This document shows, piece after piece, positions 1-11,740 of a DNA stretch of 64,000 nt. This DNA is from Rotaria macrura (taxonomy: Eukaryota; Rotifera; Eurotatoria; Philodinida; Philodinidae): assembly GCA_900239685.1 (NCBI GenBank), contig OENT01000138.1, positions 62,001-126,000 of the forward strand. The letters are read 5' to 3'. A program made the position numbers and the translations under genes. Position 1 is the first letter of the stretch. Each line of letters starts with the position of its first letter. The notes beneath the pieces are model-generated. The model made no database searches. It had not been told where the DNA came from and was given only the letters and a program-made list of their open reading frames with translations.

Positions 1-3000
1 ACGTCATGTCGATGTTATATCAACATTGGCTCAAGTAAATTCATTATTTCATTAGCATGTCAATTGATTTTCAATGGCTAATCTATAATTTAGGCATACA
101 TAGAATTTGAAAAAGTCAGTTCAATCAGTCTAATAGAGAAGAATCGAATACAATATTTTTACGATCGATTTTTTGTGAATCGACTCGGTGTACGAACATT
201 AATCTATCAACACAGTACGTTGATGAGTTGCTTTCGAATATTTTATTTGAATATTTACAGTAAATTATATATTGTTAAGCTCTTCTTTTCGGTGAAGAAA
301 TACCTCAACATTCTCAACAAGCTGGTATTATCGATCCATGTGTTGACGTAGCTGCCGTTATAGAAGGTAGATTTATTTATTTATCTTTTGTTTACATGAG
401 ATTATTGCCACTAAAACAGAAGATAGAATTTAGTATCAATATTTATTTCTATTAATTCTAATTTTCTTTCGTACTGTCGTTTCTATAAAATATTGATGTT
501 AGTCTTGATTAATCTAGATAGCAAATAGCACGAGAAAGAAGCTTCTTTCGAATTGTACTGATCAAGGTTCATTGTATGCAAGTTTTTTTTCTCTCTCTTC
601 TACTATGGTTCACCAGTAGACATAGCTGTACAGGAAAAAGAAGAACGTCCCGATTTTTTCTCAGTACGAGAATACAAAAAAGAGTATGTGAATGGAACGG
701 AGACATGCTGTTTTTTTTCGTTCTTGTTTTTCGACAGTATTCTGTGAACTTTTCATGTTATGGAAGGTTGATTCATTTATGACGATGTTTTTTCTCTCGT
801 TGAATACAAATAGATGCTTATTCAACGGCAAAGTTTTTATTTGAAAAAATATCTTATCCAGTACCTAAAATTGAAATCGAATCTCAAAATGGTAAATATA
901 ATCAAAGAATAATTTTTATTTCACTCATATTTTTAATATACATGTATGTATATATCTATGTGTATTCAGTGCAAGACCACAGTACGAATCCCATAACGAT
1001 AGTCTATATTCCATCGCATATTTATCATATTGCTTTTGAATTATTAAAAGTAAATATATTTTAATTGAAGTTAAAAGAAACATTATTTTATTTGTATTTT
1101 AATATAGAATTCACTTCGTGCAACTGTGGAACGTTATGGTTTAGATGCTAAAGAATATCCACCTGTACGTGTACTTATTGTTAAAGGTTCTGAAGATTTA
1201 ACAATACGAATTCATGATCGTGGTGGTAAGATACATGATATTTCGTAGGGCTGTTATTGGATAATGTATTTATTTTGAAAATTTTTATTCAAATTATGAA
1301 AGACTAGTTATTGAGATTGTATCAAATGGATTTTCTTTTTAGTAATTTTATAATCACATCCTGGTAGTTAGCGTGTACTACGCGATTGAAACAAAACTAT
1401 TTATTTTAAAAATAAATATGATTGTCAGATATTTACATCATGCATCAAACATATTGAACACAGTTCATATCGATACTGGTAATCTATTGAATGATGTAAC
1501 ACATAGTCACCACTGATTTTCAATATTATCAGTTGATATGTAGCACCTTCACTAATGCGAATAAATGTAATGAATAGCTAAACAAAATAAAAACTTCTGC
1601 GTATCTAATTTTGCTCATCGCTGTAATCTATTGTCTTTTTAGTATCAAAAATCGAAATTAAAGGTTTCAAATCTCCATGACCAATTCCGAATTGTGTCAG
1701 CTTGCTTTTTATAGTTAATATATTGCCTTCTTATATGACGATATTATAATATTAATTGATTGGAATCAGAGGAAGTACTTTGATAAGAATATAAAGATAT
1801 CATATAACTTGTATTGAATGAATGAATCATAAGATAAAAAATTTATTAAATTTCTACGTCATCTGTTTCTAACAACAATACTAATTATATTGAGGTGAAT
1901 ATTACACAGAAGAGAAGCATTCAAAATTGAACAATAGGATCAATCGGCAGGGTAATTGCTCCAATTTCAGAAGAAATTCTTCGCTCCTTAGAAATGTGTT
2001 AGTTGTAAAGAGAAATGGAAAAGATAAAATTAGTCGATCGATGGTTGAATGTCCTTGCACATATTCTTCAAAATAGAGAGTAATAAGTATCTCTTTATAT
2101 TTTCCGCCCCTATTTTTTCTTATGAGAATAGAGTTCGAAGAAGTATTTCACACTGAAACTATTTTCATCCCTGTTGAATAATTACTGTTTCTACTTGAAT
2201 TCATTTGTTAGACGAACAAGAAATTAATACATATACATCCGTACATTTTCCCCAATGCTCGTCATGGTGATAGATATTGTTGAAGCATAGCGAAAGACAC
2301 CTCCTTGGCAAGGTAGACATTGTTCATGCATTTCTAATGAAGCATGCATAGTGATTTAGTCATATATGCGAAAAACGCATTTTTGGCTCATCTTGTGTGG
2401 ATTAAACGATATCTGCTAGAATTAGAAGGATTTCTCGACTTTTGGTAATTTTGTCCATCTCTCGTTATATTCTCGAAATTCAGTAAAATGATTATATTTC
2501 AATTGGAAGGAACTATAAAAGTGAATCTTTTCAGATTTTATCTAGTTTTATTGACATATCCTTAAGAGATCAGGACGAGTTCAAACGACAAATCTCATTT
2601 CGAATATGTCCATGGTTCACGATACACATAAATAAACTAAATAATTCTTAATGAGCAATACTGTTTTCATGAGTCTATTGTCAACTTTATCTCGGGTCAA
2701 GTTGTTCTCAAGTCATTGTAAACTTTTCAACGACAAAAATACTTCATTATGTCTTCAAATAATTCTATTTTCGAGTCATGTATGAAACTTCTATCTTCGA
2801 ATTAGACATAAAAGTAGCGGAGCGTTAGCTTATCGCAGTTTCTAAATAGAATCATCTATTTTGATGTACATTTATCTCATAAGAAAAAAAAACTCGCTAC
2901 TATGCAGATCTAGCATCGAGCATGTTTTGTAGTTGTTTTTTCTTCATTCTGAATCCCTCTGATCATATTATGAAATATGTTAACAAGAAGAATACGTGAA

Positions 3001-3821
3001 AAATAAAACGATGAACCAACATCAAACGTAATTTCAGCTTATAAAATTATTCGAATAACTTTATCTATTATCAACAGTAGATAATGAATGATAATTTCTT
3101 CTGAAAATCAACGAAAATATCGAACAATATCTGCTGACAACTACGCACAATATGAATATTTGATTAGCACTGTGTTTCTTGTTTCTTAGCAAAACTCATT
3201 GCTTTTTCTGCCAGTATTCTTTTTCTCCGACTGAAGCTTCTGTGACTAATCTTATCCTTGACAGAATGTGGCCCATCTCTACCGTTCTTCTTTCTACTTC
3301 TTGCAACACATGTAAACATTCTGATCTATTGCATGTATGAAAAACAACTAAAGTACATACATATCTTTACACATAGACATATATTTATATTCTAGGCGGT
3401 GTACCACGTTCGAAATTATCTCAATTATTTCATTATATGTATTCTACAGCACCTAAACATCTTCTGAATGGAGATGAAGATAGTGCGAAAAATTCAATTA
3501 TTGCTGGCCTTGGCTATGGTTTACCAATAGCACGCCTCTATGCAAAGTATTTTCAAGGAAATCTGAAATTAGCATCTGTTGAAAACTATGGTACATCAGC
3601 TTACGTATCACTTCAGGTAAAATAAAACTTAAATAAAGAATTAAAATATATCACTAACACTCTTTATTCGATGTAATAGGCAGCAGCAGAGAATGCCAGG
3701 TAAATAAAGAAAGTCCTATGAATAAGAGTAACGATGTCTTCATATCTTTAGTGAACTTGTGCCAATATTTAGTAAATCACGATATTCATATACAACAAAG
3801 AAAGGCTCGGATTGGACTTGA
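1..3821 (+). CDS. PDK: Pyruvate dehydrogenase kinase, copy 1 (5' end outside window)
   Basis: Mitochondrial kinase of the GHKL fold that phosphorylates and inactivates the E1-alpha subunit of pyruvate dehydrogenase (family knowledge). Exons read here: 1-34, 94-214, 280-366, 814-891, 970-1049, 1108-1225, 3396-3616, 3680-3699 and 3752-3821, giving 276 codons including the stop and no internal stop. Visible motifs are the N-box NSLRATVE, the G1 box DRGGGVP, YMYSTAP, the G2 box [16 protein letters not shown] and a C-terminal SDWT, so the ATP lid and DW motif look intact. The start lies upstream of the window. One intron of about 2.2 kb splits the G1 box between its glycines, and one exon is only 20 nt. 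The same family follows directly downstream in the same orientation. BCKDK is the alternative, but YMYSTAP and DW favour PDK. Confidence 0.9.
1226..3395 (+). other. Long intron of PDK copy 1
   Basis: About 2.17 kb between the GT at 1226 and the AG before 3396, far longer than the other introns of this gene (50-450 bp). I see no extended ORF, terminal inverted repeat or tandem array in it. It is AT-rich unique-looking sequence. Confidence 0.75.
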
Positions 3822-3867
3822 TTATTATTTTGTTTTATTTTTTATGAGTCTTGATGCATACTGATAC

Positions 3868-3899
<32 letters not shown>
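3868..3899. repeat. CATA/TA microsatellite
   Basis: Short run of CATA units passing into (TA)n in the 250-bp gap between the two PDK genes. Similar (TA)n tracts occur at 7794-7817, 10450-10474, 21392-21413, 31011-31032 and 33893-33916, all outside coding exons. Confidence 0.9.
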
Positions 3900-4071
3900 T
3901 TATATATTTATCTATCTCTGTATATATATATATGATTGTGTCTAAACTAATTTTTAGATTTGAAGAAAATAAGAAGAAAACGAAACTTGTCGATGACGAC
4001 ATTCGTTATAATTATCTTTAAAAACTTAAATGAAATATAATTAGAAGGAGAATTAAAAAAGATACTACATT

Positions 4072-7000
4072 ATGCATTTAACTCGATTATTTCGCTCTCA
4101 ACAAAATTCATTATCACATCTTATCGATCATTATGCTAAATTTCCACCCACCGGTTTAACAATGAAAAAAATTGTTGAATTTGGTGCGTTGAATTTCGTC
4201 TAATTTGAATTTTATGTTCTCTTTAATAAATAGCACGTGAAGGTGATGCAAAACAATCGTATTTATTTCTTCGAAATGAATTACCAGTTCGACTTGCATC
4301 GATGATGAAAGAAATGGGACATTTACCACCACGTCTTCTTGAAATGCCAAGTGTTAAAACAGTTAATGGTTGGTATGGAACTAGTTTAAATGAATTAGAT
4401 TCCTTCAGAAATTCATTACCAAGTCCTGAGATCGTAAAAAAGTAAAAAGACAAAACAAGTTTAAAATTTTGATTGACGATAATCGTCTTTGTCAATCTTC
4501 TAGATTTACAGAAGTTTTACAAAATATACGAAAACGGCATTCGAGTGTCATCGAAACATTAGCTCAAGTATGAAACTATTCTATTTTCAGTCTATCATGA
4601 TTTCTATTTGTTCTTCGTTTGCTTCCTCGTCTAGGGTTATATGGAATTTTCCGATCAGTCTCCTGTCAAAGAATATGAAGAATCACAAATACAATATTTT
4701 CTTAATCGATTTTATCTATCTCGCATATCAATTCGATTACTTATTTATCAACATAGTATGTATAATTGAAACATATCTAAAAACAATTTGATTTATGTAA
4801 TACTAGAATATGCTAATTTATAGAATTTGAGATGATTAACGAATATAATGTTTTTCTTTTATCAGTTTCGATGACGTAACTAAGAGATGAATTTGCCGAC
4901 ACAAAGATATCGGTGTAAAATCAATAGTTCAATTCATTCTAATACTTCGGGTATTCTTTGCGCATCATCATTAATGAATGTTGAGTTATTAATACAATTA
5001 TGATTCTACTATACATGTTTCTTAGAAGCAAATCTATACTAGTTAATGTTCAAAAGTTTTCTAACATCAGAGTAAAGATTTTTCTAAGTGTCGATGCTTT
5101 AATTGGAATAGAATAGAAATATTTATTCTGTGCCTGAAACTTCTAATATTTTGGTATATTTGATCTAGGCAACTGGTATTTTTGTTTTAACATTCAAACT
5201 AGAATACAACAAAATTAACATTCATGAGTTATGTCGAGAAACATCAAGAAGAATCAAAATACTCGTGTTCATTTTAATGCGATAAGCCTGTTTGAATATA
5301 TTTTTCTATGAATTTATACTTTGAAATCTTTTTGCTGAAATTACATCAAAGTAAAGAGTTTTAATAGCTGCGACAATGTTCGAATTTCTTCAATTAAATT
5401 TGAGTAATGATCTTAGGAGTCATATGAGCATATTTCGAGTTTGGATACGTCCATGTTCGTGGAACGACGACTTATAAATAATAATGAATATATTTATGCA
5501 TGTCTGTGAATTCTACTGAAAATCGTCTAGCATTGGTTCTCTTGAAGAACAAGATATGATCTTAATGAATATGTATCCAAGGATTTGAATCTATGAAGAT
5601 CAACGACTTGCAAATGAAAGAATTTCGCTAGTCAAATATAATCAATTAGCGGCTTTTTTTTCTTCTATTCAACACAATTGTGTATTCGTTTGATTGATTT
5701 ATGCTGATCATGTTATTAAATTTTTAGCGATGTGTTTTGGTGATGAAGTACCAATACATCCTACGCATCTCGGTTTTGTTGATCCGAATTGTTTCGTTGA
5801 AGACATAATCAAAGGTTAGATCGAATAGTTAATAGAATATTCATCTTAATTTAATTTATTTAAGATGCATTTGAAAATGCTCAATTTTTGTGCGAAGGTT
5901 ATTATCTTACAGCACCTCCATTGGAACTGCGCCGTTTGAATGGTAGTTATTCGATTTTTTCTCTAAATAAAATTCTTTCTCTATTCATCTATTTTCTTAA
6001 TTCCTAGCAATAAGTCCTGGAGAACCTATTGCAATAGCATATGTGCCGTCACATCTATATCATATAATGTTCGAACTATTCAAAGTTAGTCTAAGAAGAT
6101 TTATCTAAGGAAAAAGCAAAACATTTTAGTTTCATTTTAGAATTCAATGCGTGCAACAGTAGAGTATGCAGAGAGTAAAAAATCAAATGGTGCATTACAA
6201 CCGATTGTGGTTTGTTTATTTGTTTTTTCTTCTTCGACAAGAGTGCAAATCGATCGATAAAAATTTTCTATAGGTTAATGTTGTCAAAGCAAAAGAAGAT
6301 TTAACGATTCGAATTAGGTAAAAGAGAATATCTTTAATGCTTATGATTTCTATGTGGCTTATCATTATTGTTTAGTGATCAGGGGGGTGGTATTCCACGT
6401 TCGAAGGCAGATAAAATTTTTCGATATATGTATTCAACTGCACCAAGACCTGTATCAATGACCGAATCTCAACATTCAGGTCCAACACCACTTGCTGGTT
6501 TTGGTTATGGTCTTCCTATTGTAAGCTTCATTGTACTATACCAAGATTTTTTCTTCGATAGTACGTGTCACACTCGAATTTCAAGATTCGATTGAATAGA
6601 ACATAAAGTTTACTTCGATATTCTGTTCATGTGAAAGTTTCATACCGAGACTCGATGAGAATACTTGCATTGTTGAGCATCGGATGATGTTCAACGGTAA
6701 AATTAGATGTCGAGAATTTCTTGTACAACTACTTACAAGGTGAAACTCTGAACATGAAATCGAATGCATGCATCATATTTTGCATTTCTTTATGTTAAAC
6801 ATCTCATACAAGCTTATTAGTAACAATAGAAATTATTTTAGATAGATTATGAAGAGAAGAATTATCTGAGAAAATCCAACATTGCTACTTTACACATTCT
6901 TGTAATAGACCAAGATAATTGTCTTTTACGAAAACTACTGTACAGAAAGTAAAATTTTAAGTGGAAGGAAAGCACTTACCATTTGATTGTTCATATTCTT

Positions 7001-7672
7001 CTCAACAATTTTGAATATTGTACAACCTGCAGATTCCGGAATCCTACAATAGATAAAGCTCGCTTGTTTTTATCTCTTCTTCGAATTGAAATAGTCTTCT
7101 ATGTGATAAATGCTTATGTCAAGCGAAATCTTTCGTTCTAAATAAATAATTATTATTTGCACATTGTTTTTTGAAATCTGAAAATTATTCTGTTCACTTC
7201 AACAAAAATCATTCTTTCCAACAAATTTATATAATCTGAGATTGACATAAACTTTGATAACGAGAATGGTCGGTTGTTTAAACTTCTTAGTATTTTGGCA
7301 TTAGTTCACGATTGAGTATGGTAAAAAAGCTTAGAGTTCACTAGTATTATATATGTATCAGTTTCATAGATGTTGAATATCGATGAAGAAATATTCAATG
7401 AATTTTTTAAAATTTATTCTAGAGTCGACTCTATGCTCGATATTTCAATGGTGATTTAGAAATTCATTCAATTGATGGACATGGTACAGATGCATATATT
7501 TATCTTCAAGTACGAATACAACGAAACCTTTCATTAATATTAAAAATTCATGTTATATTTTATCTAGGCTGTAGAAGATCAAGCTAGTGAATGGTTACCA
7601 ATATGTAATCGTGCAGCATATGAATATTATGTATCACGTAAATATCAATCAGATTGGACAAAAAAGAAATAA
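4072..7672 (+). CDS. PDK: Pyruvate dehydrogenase kinase, copy 2 (complete)
   Basis: Complete PDK of 398 residues, close to the usual length. Exons: 4072-4183, 4234-4441, 4504-4567, 4635-4755, 5728-5814, 5865-5942, 6008-6084, 6141-6209, 6274-6317, 6376-6520, 7423-7509 and 7568-7672, totalling 1197 nt. The N-terminal regulatory helical domain includes [16 protein letters not shown]. The GHKL kinase domain shows NSMRATVE (N-box), [15 protein letters not shown] (G1), YMYSTAPRP and [16 protein letters not shown] (G2). The C-terminus has SDWT followed by KKK. The start MHLTRLFRS gives a basic N-terminus compatible with mitochondrial import. It has introns that copy 1 lacks (after PIV and after GYGLPI), and long introns at 4756-5727 and 6521-7422, so the duplication is probably old. 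Confidence 0.93.
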
Positions 7673-8126
7673 CACAAATCCAACCGAATCAACTCAATTC
7701 TTTGAATAAGAATATCATTGACTTCTTTTACTTTATAATACACTTCTTTCATCATTATGCTGTAGTTTTGCGACAGAAAAAAAAACTGAAAACAATATAT
7801 ATATATATATATATATAGTCATACATAGAATTTCTCGATTGATGATCAACTATGGTCAGTGTATTTTCTTGACAGATTAGTTTGTTTGTTTCTCATTTTG
7901 GTTTCATTGCCTGACGTGTTGTCTTATTTTGCTGTCTCGTGGTCATAAACATGTTTTTTAGAGAAAGGTGCTGTTTATGTACTATTGTTTATTAGTACTT
8001 TCACTATTTTTCTTTCATCACTCTTCTTGTATATTTCACTGATACAGTTTTTGTTTTTGCTTCCTGTAAACAGACAGTGAAATATAATAAATAGAACAAA
8101 AACTATGTCTTTTTCATTCATGGTAA
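7673..8126. other. PDK copy 2 / Ser-rich ORF intergenic gap
   Basis: About 450 bp between convergent reading frames. It holds a (TA)n tract at 7794-7817 and otherwise nothing recognised; it probably carries the 3' UTRs of both neighbours. Confidence 0.6.
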
Positions 8127-9017
8127 TCATTTTTGTTTGTTTAGTAATGACGATGATGAATTAAAATATTTTCCACGAAAACAATTATGATGATGATGAT
8201 TTTTAGATTTAGAATTCTTTTCCATAGACGATGTTATTAATTTAGAAATAAGATTAGTTTTATGAGATGATTCGTTTCGACATACTTCTGAATAATCCGA
8301 TTGACTGCCTTTCTGATGGGATTGACTTTTGATCGGAGTATGATGAAACCAATTCCATACAAGAGTCGAATACGAAGGAAGAGAATTATCATGCAATGGT
8401 TGTTTCTTGGCAGGTATCGTTGTGGACATAGGTAATGATGAATGAAACATTTTCTTCGACTTTTTTGATAATGAAAATGAATCAGGAACAGTATTTGTTG
8501 CTGTTGTAGTTGTTGTTGTGGTAGCTGGCCGACTAGAACTAATTGATTTTGATCGTGGAAAAATTTTATGTTTACTGGTGTATGATGAGTCAGATAACGC
8601 ATTTGATTGAAAGCAATTATGATAATAGTAATGATAATGATAATGATGTTGAGAATATTGTGAACGTAAACTTATGGAAGCAGGTGATGCAACGGTTGGA
8701 CGATGAAAGGGAATATGAATACTAGTTGAATAAGTCAGTGGTACATGAATAGATGATCGATGCAAATTTTTTATTTGTTTCTTACAAGAGTCTTGCGTAT
8801 TTTCCACAGATATTAATGATGGTTTTATATAATTCAACTGATCAGTTACATGTTGTTTTGGCATTCGTGATTCAGTCGTGATGCAACATGTCAACGGTCG
8901 TTTCGATGTAGATGATGTTTTAATGTTTATCGAATAACTAATAGGTAAATCGTTGTCCTCTTTACTATGATCAATATAAACGGACATTTGCACAAATGTA
9001 CACTGTTGTTTCGTCAC
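8127..9017 (-). CDS. Ser/Thr/His-rich hypothetical protein, single exon
   Basis: An uninterrupted 296-codon ORF, long for this AT-rich DNA. The predicted protein is low complexity: Ser- and Thr-rich throughout, with a His/Tyr cluster (QHHYHYHYYYHN) near residue 125, a Thr run after RPA, and a second His run (NHHHHNCF) near the C-terminus. No signal peptide, membrane segment or catalytic motif is visible. It is basic and likely disordered. I do not recognise the family. It sits between PDK copy 2 and the Rap cluster on the minus strand. It could be a real fast-evolving disordered protein, the last exon of an unseen gene, or a chance ORF; similar low-complexity tracts do occur inside the real RasGRP gene nearby. 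Confidence 0.4.
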   Translation of the reverse strand: MTKQQCTFVQMSVYIDHSKEDNDLPISYSINIKTSSTSKRPLTCCITTESRMPKQHVTDQLNYIKPSLISVENTQDSCKKQIKNLHRSSIHVPLTYSTSIHIPFHRPTVASPASISLRSQYSQHHYHYHYYYHNCFQSNALSDSSYTSKHKIFPRSKSISSSRPATTTTTTTATNTVPDSFSLSKKSKKMFHSSLPMSTTIPAKKQPLHDNSLPSYSTLVWNWFHHTPIKSQSHQKGSQSDYSEVCRNESSHKTNLISKLITSSMEKNSKSKNHHHHNCFRGKYFNSSSSLLNKQK

Positions 9018-9262
9018 TCTTTCTCGTATTTTTTATCAGATGACATATATATATATATATAGATTTATATAGATTTATATCTCATCCCCATCCCCATCCA
9101 CTTATCGATTATCCAATATCGTTGACGCATACCGATAACATATTTGTATAGAAATATACATATATTTTTGCTTCGTGTCAAAATGTAAATACATACATAG
9201 TTTTATTTTGAATAAAATTAGAAATAATAAGAAACAAAAAAAAGCAGTTTTCATCATCTCAA

Positions 9263-10249
9263 TTAGAGTATAACACATTTGTCTCTTCCACCTTTTTGAA
9301 AATGTTTGTGCAGTTTTGACGAATGTTTTCTACATGAATCGATCATTTGTCGTTGTTGATTAGCTCCTCCATTTTCAGGCGAAGTATATTTTGGTTGTAA
9401 ACGAGTTGCGGAATTGCCTGTCGATCGATTAATTTGTCGAACAAGATCATAAAAGATCTAGAGAGAAAACGAATCATACATGTGTTTTTGCATATAATAA
9501 AATAAAAAATAAAAGTAAAACATTCCATTTTACTTCATTAACATTAGCCCGATCTTTCGCAGATGTTTCCAAGAAAGTACATTTCCATTGTCTTGCCAAT
9601 GCTTGACCAACTTCACGACCAACAACTCGTTCGTCTTCTAAATCATTTTTATTTCCTACGAGTACAAGTGGTGGTTGACCCTTAATTTTTGAAAGAATAA
9701 ATATTGCTAAGAATCAATCGATTTCTTATTTCTAACATACATGAAGTTCGCTGTCTTTAACGTTCATGATTCGATCATAAAATTCTTTTAAATCGTTAAA
9801 TGTTGCTTGAGATGTTATTGAATAGACAAGAACGAATCCTTGCCCATTCTTAACATATAAATCTCTCATAGCAGAGAATTCTTCCTATTACAAAAAAATA
9901 TGATCCGAAGAACTTGGAATAAAATATTCAATCAATTATTATTTAACATACAGTTCCTGCTGTATCAAGTATTTCTAATGAATATTGTTTTTCATCAATT
10001 TCGACAATCTAAAATGAATATTATTCAATAAAAGAAATAAAAACAATTTTTAAATTTATACTTTTTTGTAGACATCTTCAATCGTGGGGTCATATTTTGA
10101 CATGAAAATGCCTTGAACAAATTGCATCGTCTACAAAAATATCGGACAAAAATGATTAGTTAACTAGAACGTAAGTTGTTTATTACCAAACATGATTTTC
10201 CTACACCACCGGAGCCAAAGATGCATAGTTTATATTCAGGTGTCGGCAT
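9263..10249 (-). CDS. Rap-like small GTPase A
   Basis: Ras-superfamily GTPase of 224 residues that would cycle between GDP and GTP at membranes. Exons in transcript order: 10187-10249, 10062-10130, 9952-10008, 9741-9884, 9534-9680 and 9263-9457 (675 nt). Motifs: P-loop GSGGVGKSC, effector loop [11 protein letters not shown], switch II DTAGTEEF (Thr at the position of Ras Gln61, the Rap hallmark), NKND and ETSAK. The C-terminal hypervariable tail is basic and ends in the CaaX box CVIL, predicting geranylgeranylation. It shares all five intron positions with the next GTPase upstream on the strand (10736-11740), marking them as tandem duplicates. Rap is favoured over Ras by DTAGT and by [19 protein letters not shown]. 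Confidence 0.92.
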
Positions 10250-10735
10250 CGTTAAATAGTATATAGTAAATAGGGCACAAAAAATCTTGTGGAAAAAATT
10301 TCAAGAATGAAAAGCTTCTAATTAAACGACGTCAAATATTATTTGTTTCTTTCTTTTTTTGAGAATCACCTACAGTTTGTATCCTTCATAAATTGCGCGC
10401 TGATGATGTTAATAGTAATACTTAAATGTATATACACATATATTTGTATGTATATATATATATATATATATATACAATCATGAAAAAAAAACATCATGTC
10501 TACACTCTAACCAGTGAGCCGACAACTACTGCTCGTAAGAAAGAAAAAGAGCGAAAAAAAAAGTCAAGCATGACTTTTTGTTTCATTTTTATCGACGGTA
10601 CTTATATACAGCTATATGCGCATACGCATGCAATTTGTTTTCTTTTTTTTTGTATTTATTTTTTAGTAATTATTGTTTTCTATTGATCTGAATGTTAGAC
10701 AATTAGTAATAGCATTTTCTCTGTTGCCTTTTTCT

Positions 10736-11740
10736 TCATAACAAAAGACAACAGCTACGCTTTTTATTTCCTTTTCTACCAGTGGAATCCAATGTTGACT
10801 GTTTTGTATGAATTTTGACACTTGCGTCAGATAGTTCGACATTTTCTGGTAATGTGGATTTTTTGCCTCGTGATGGTGCATTTTTCCTATTTATTTGTCG
10901 AACTAACTCATAGAAAGCCTTAGAAAAAAAAATAACAGCAAGAATAATTATGTTTATTTTTAAAATAGAATGAGTCGCTTTACTTCTGTAACATTTGCTC
11001 GATCTTTGGCTGACGTTTCCAGAAAAGTACAATTCAATTTTCTTGCTAATTCTTGACCGTCTTTACGAGAGATAGCTCGTTCTCGTTCTAAATCAATTTT
11101 ATTTCCAACAAGAAGCACAGGTGGTTGACCCTTCAGATATTTATCACATATTATTGAAATAGAAATAATGAGTTGTTTTTCTACCTACATAAGTATCGAT
11201 ATCTTTAACAGCCACTATTCGTTCATAAAATCCTTGAATATCATTGAATGTTACTTGAGATGTTACGGAATAGACAAGCAGAAATCCATCAGCATTTTTC
11301 ACGTATAAGTCTTTCATAACAGAAAATTCATCCTAAATGTATATTGTAGATATACAAATAAGAAAAACAAACGACATGAAAAACAAAGTATTCGTTTATT
11401 TTTTCATCAATTTACTGTTCCGGCTGTATCAATAATTTCTAAAGAATATTGTTTTTCATCAATTTCAATAGTCTAAATCAAAAATAGAAACAAAAAAACA
11501 AATAAGAAAGAGACAAAAACAACTAGATTTCTCAATTCTACTGTTTTATAAACGTCTTCAATCGTCGGGTCATACGCTAGCATAAAAAGACCTTGAACAA
11601 ATTGTAATGTCTGTAAAAATATTTAAAAAAAAAAATCGAACAAGTAGTTAAGAACAGATGAATCAAAATGTTTTTCTCTATACTAAGCATGACTTGCCAA
11701 CGCCACCTGAGCCAAAAACACACACTACATAATCGGACAT
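10736..11740 (-). CDS. Rap-like small GTPase B, divergent tandem duplicate
   Basis: Rap-type GTPase of 218 residues. Exons in transcript order: 11684-11740, 11542-11610, 11416-11472, 11189-11332, 10984-11130 and 10736-10918 (657 nt). Exons 2-5 have exactly the same lengths as in GTPase A. Motifs: [37 protein letters not shown]. The start MSDYVVCVFGSGG is slightly shorter than A. The tail is Lys/Arg-rich and ends SCCLLL: CaaX CLLL with a preceding Cys that could be palmitoylated. It is more diverged than A from Rap1 (for example NADGFLLVYSVTSQ), with all nucleotide-binding motifs kept, so it should still bind GTP. Confidence 0.9.
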
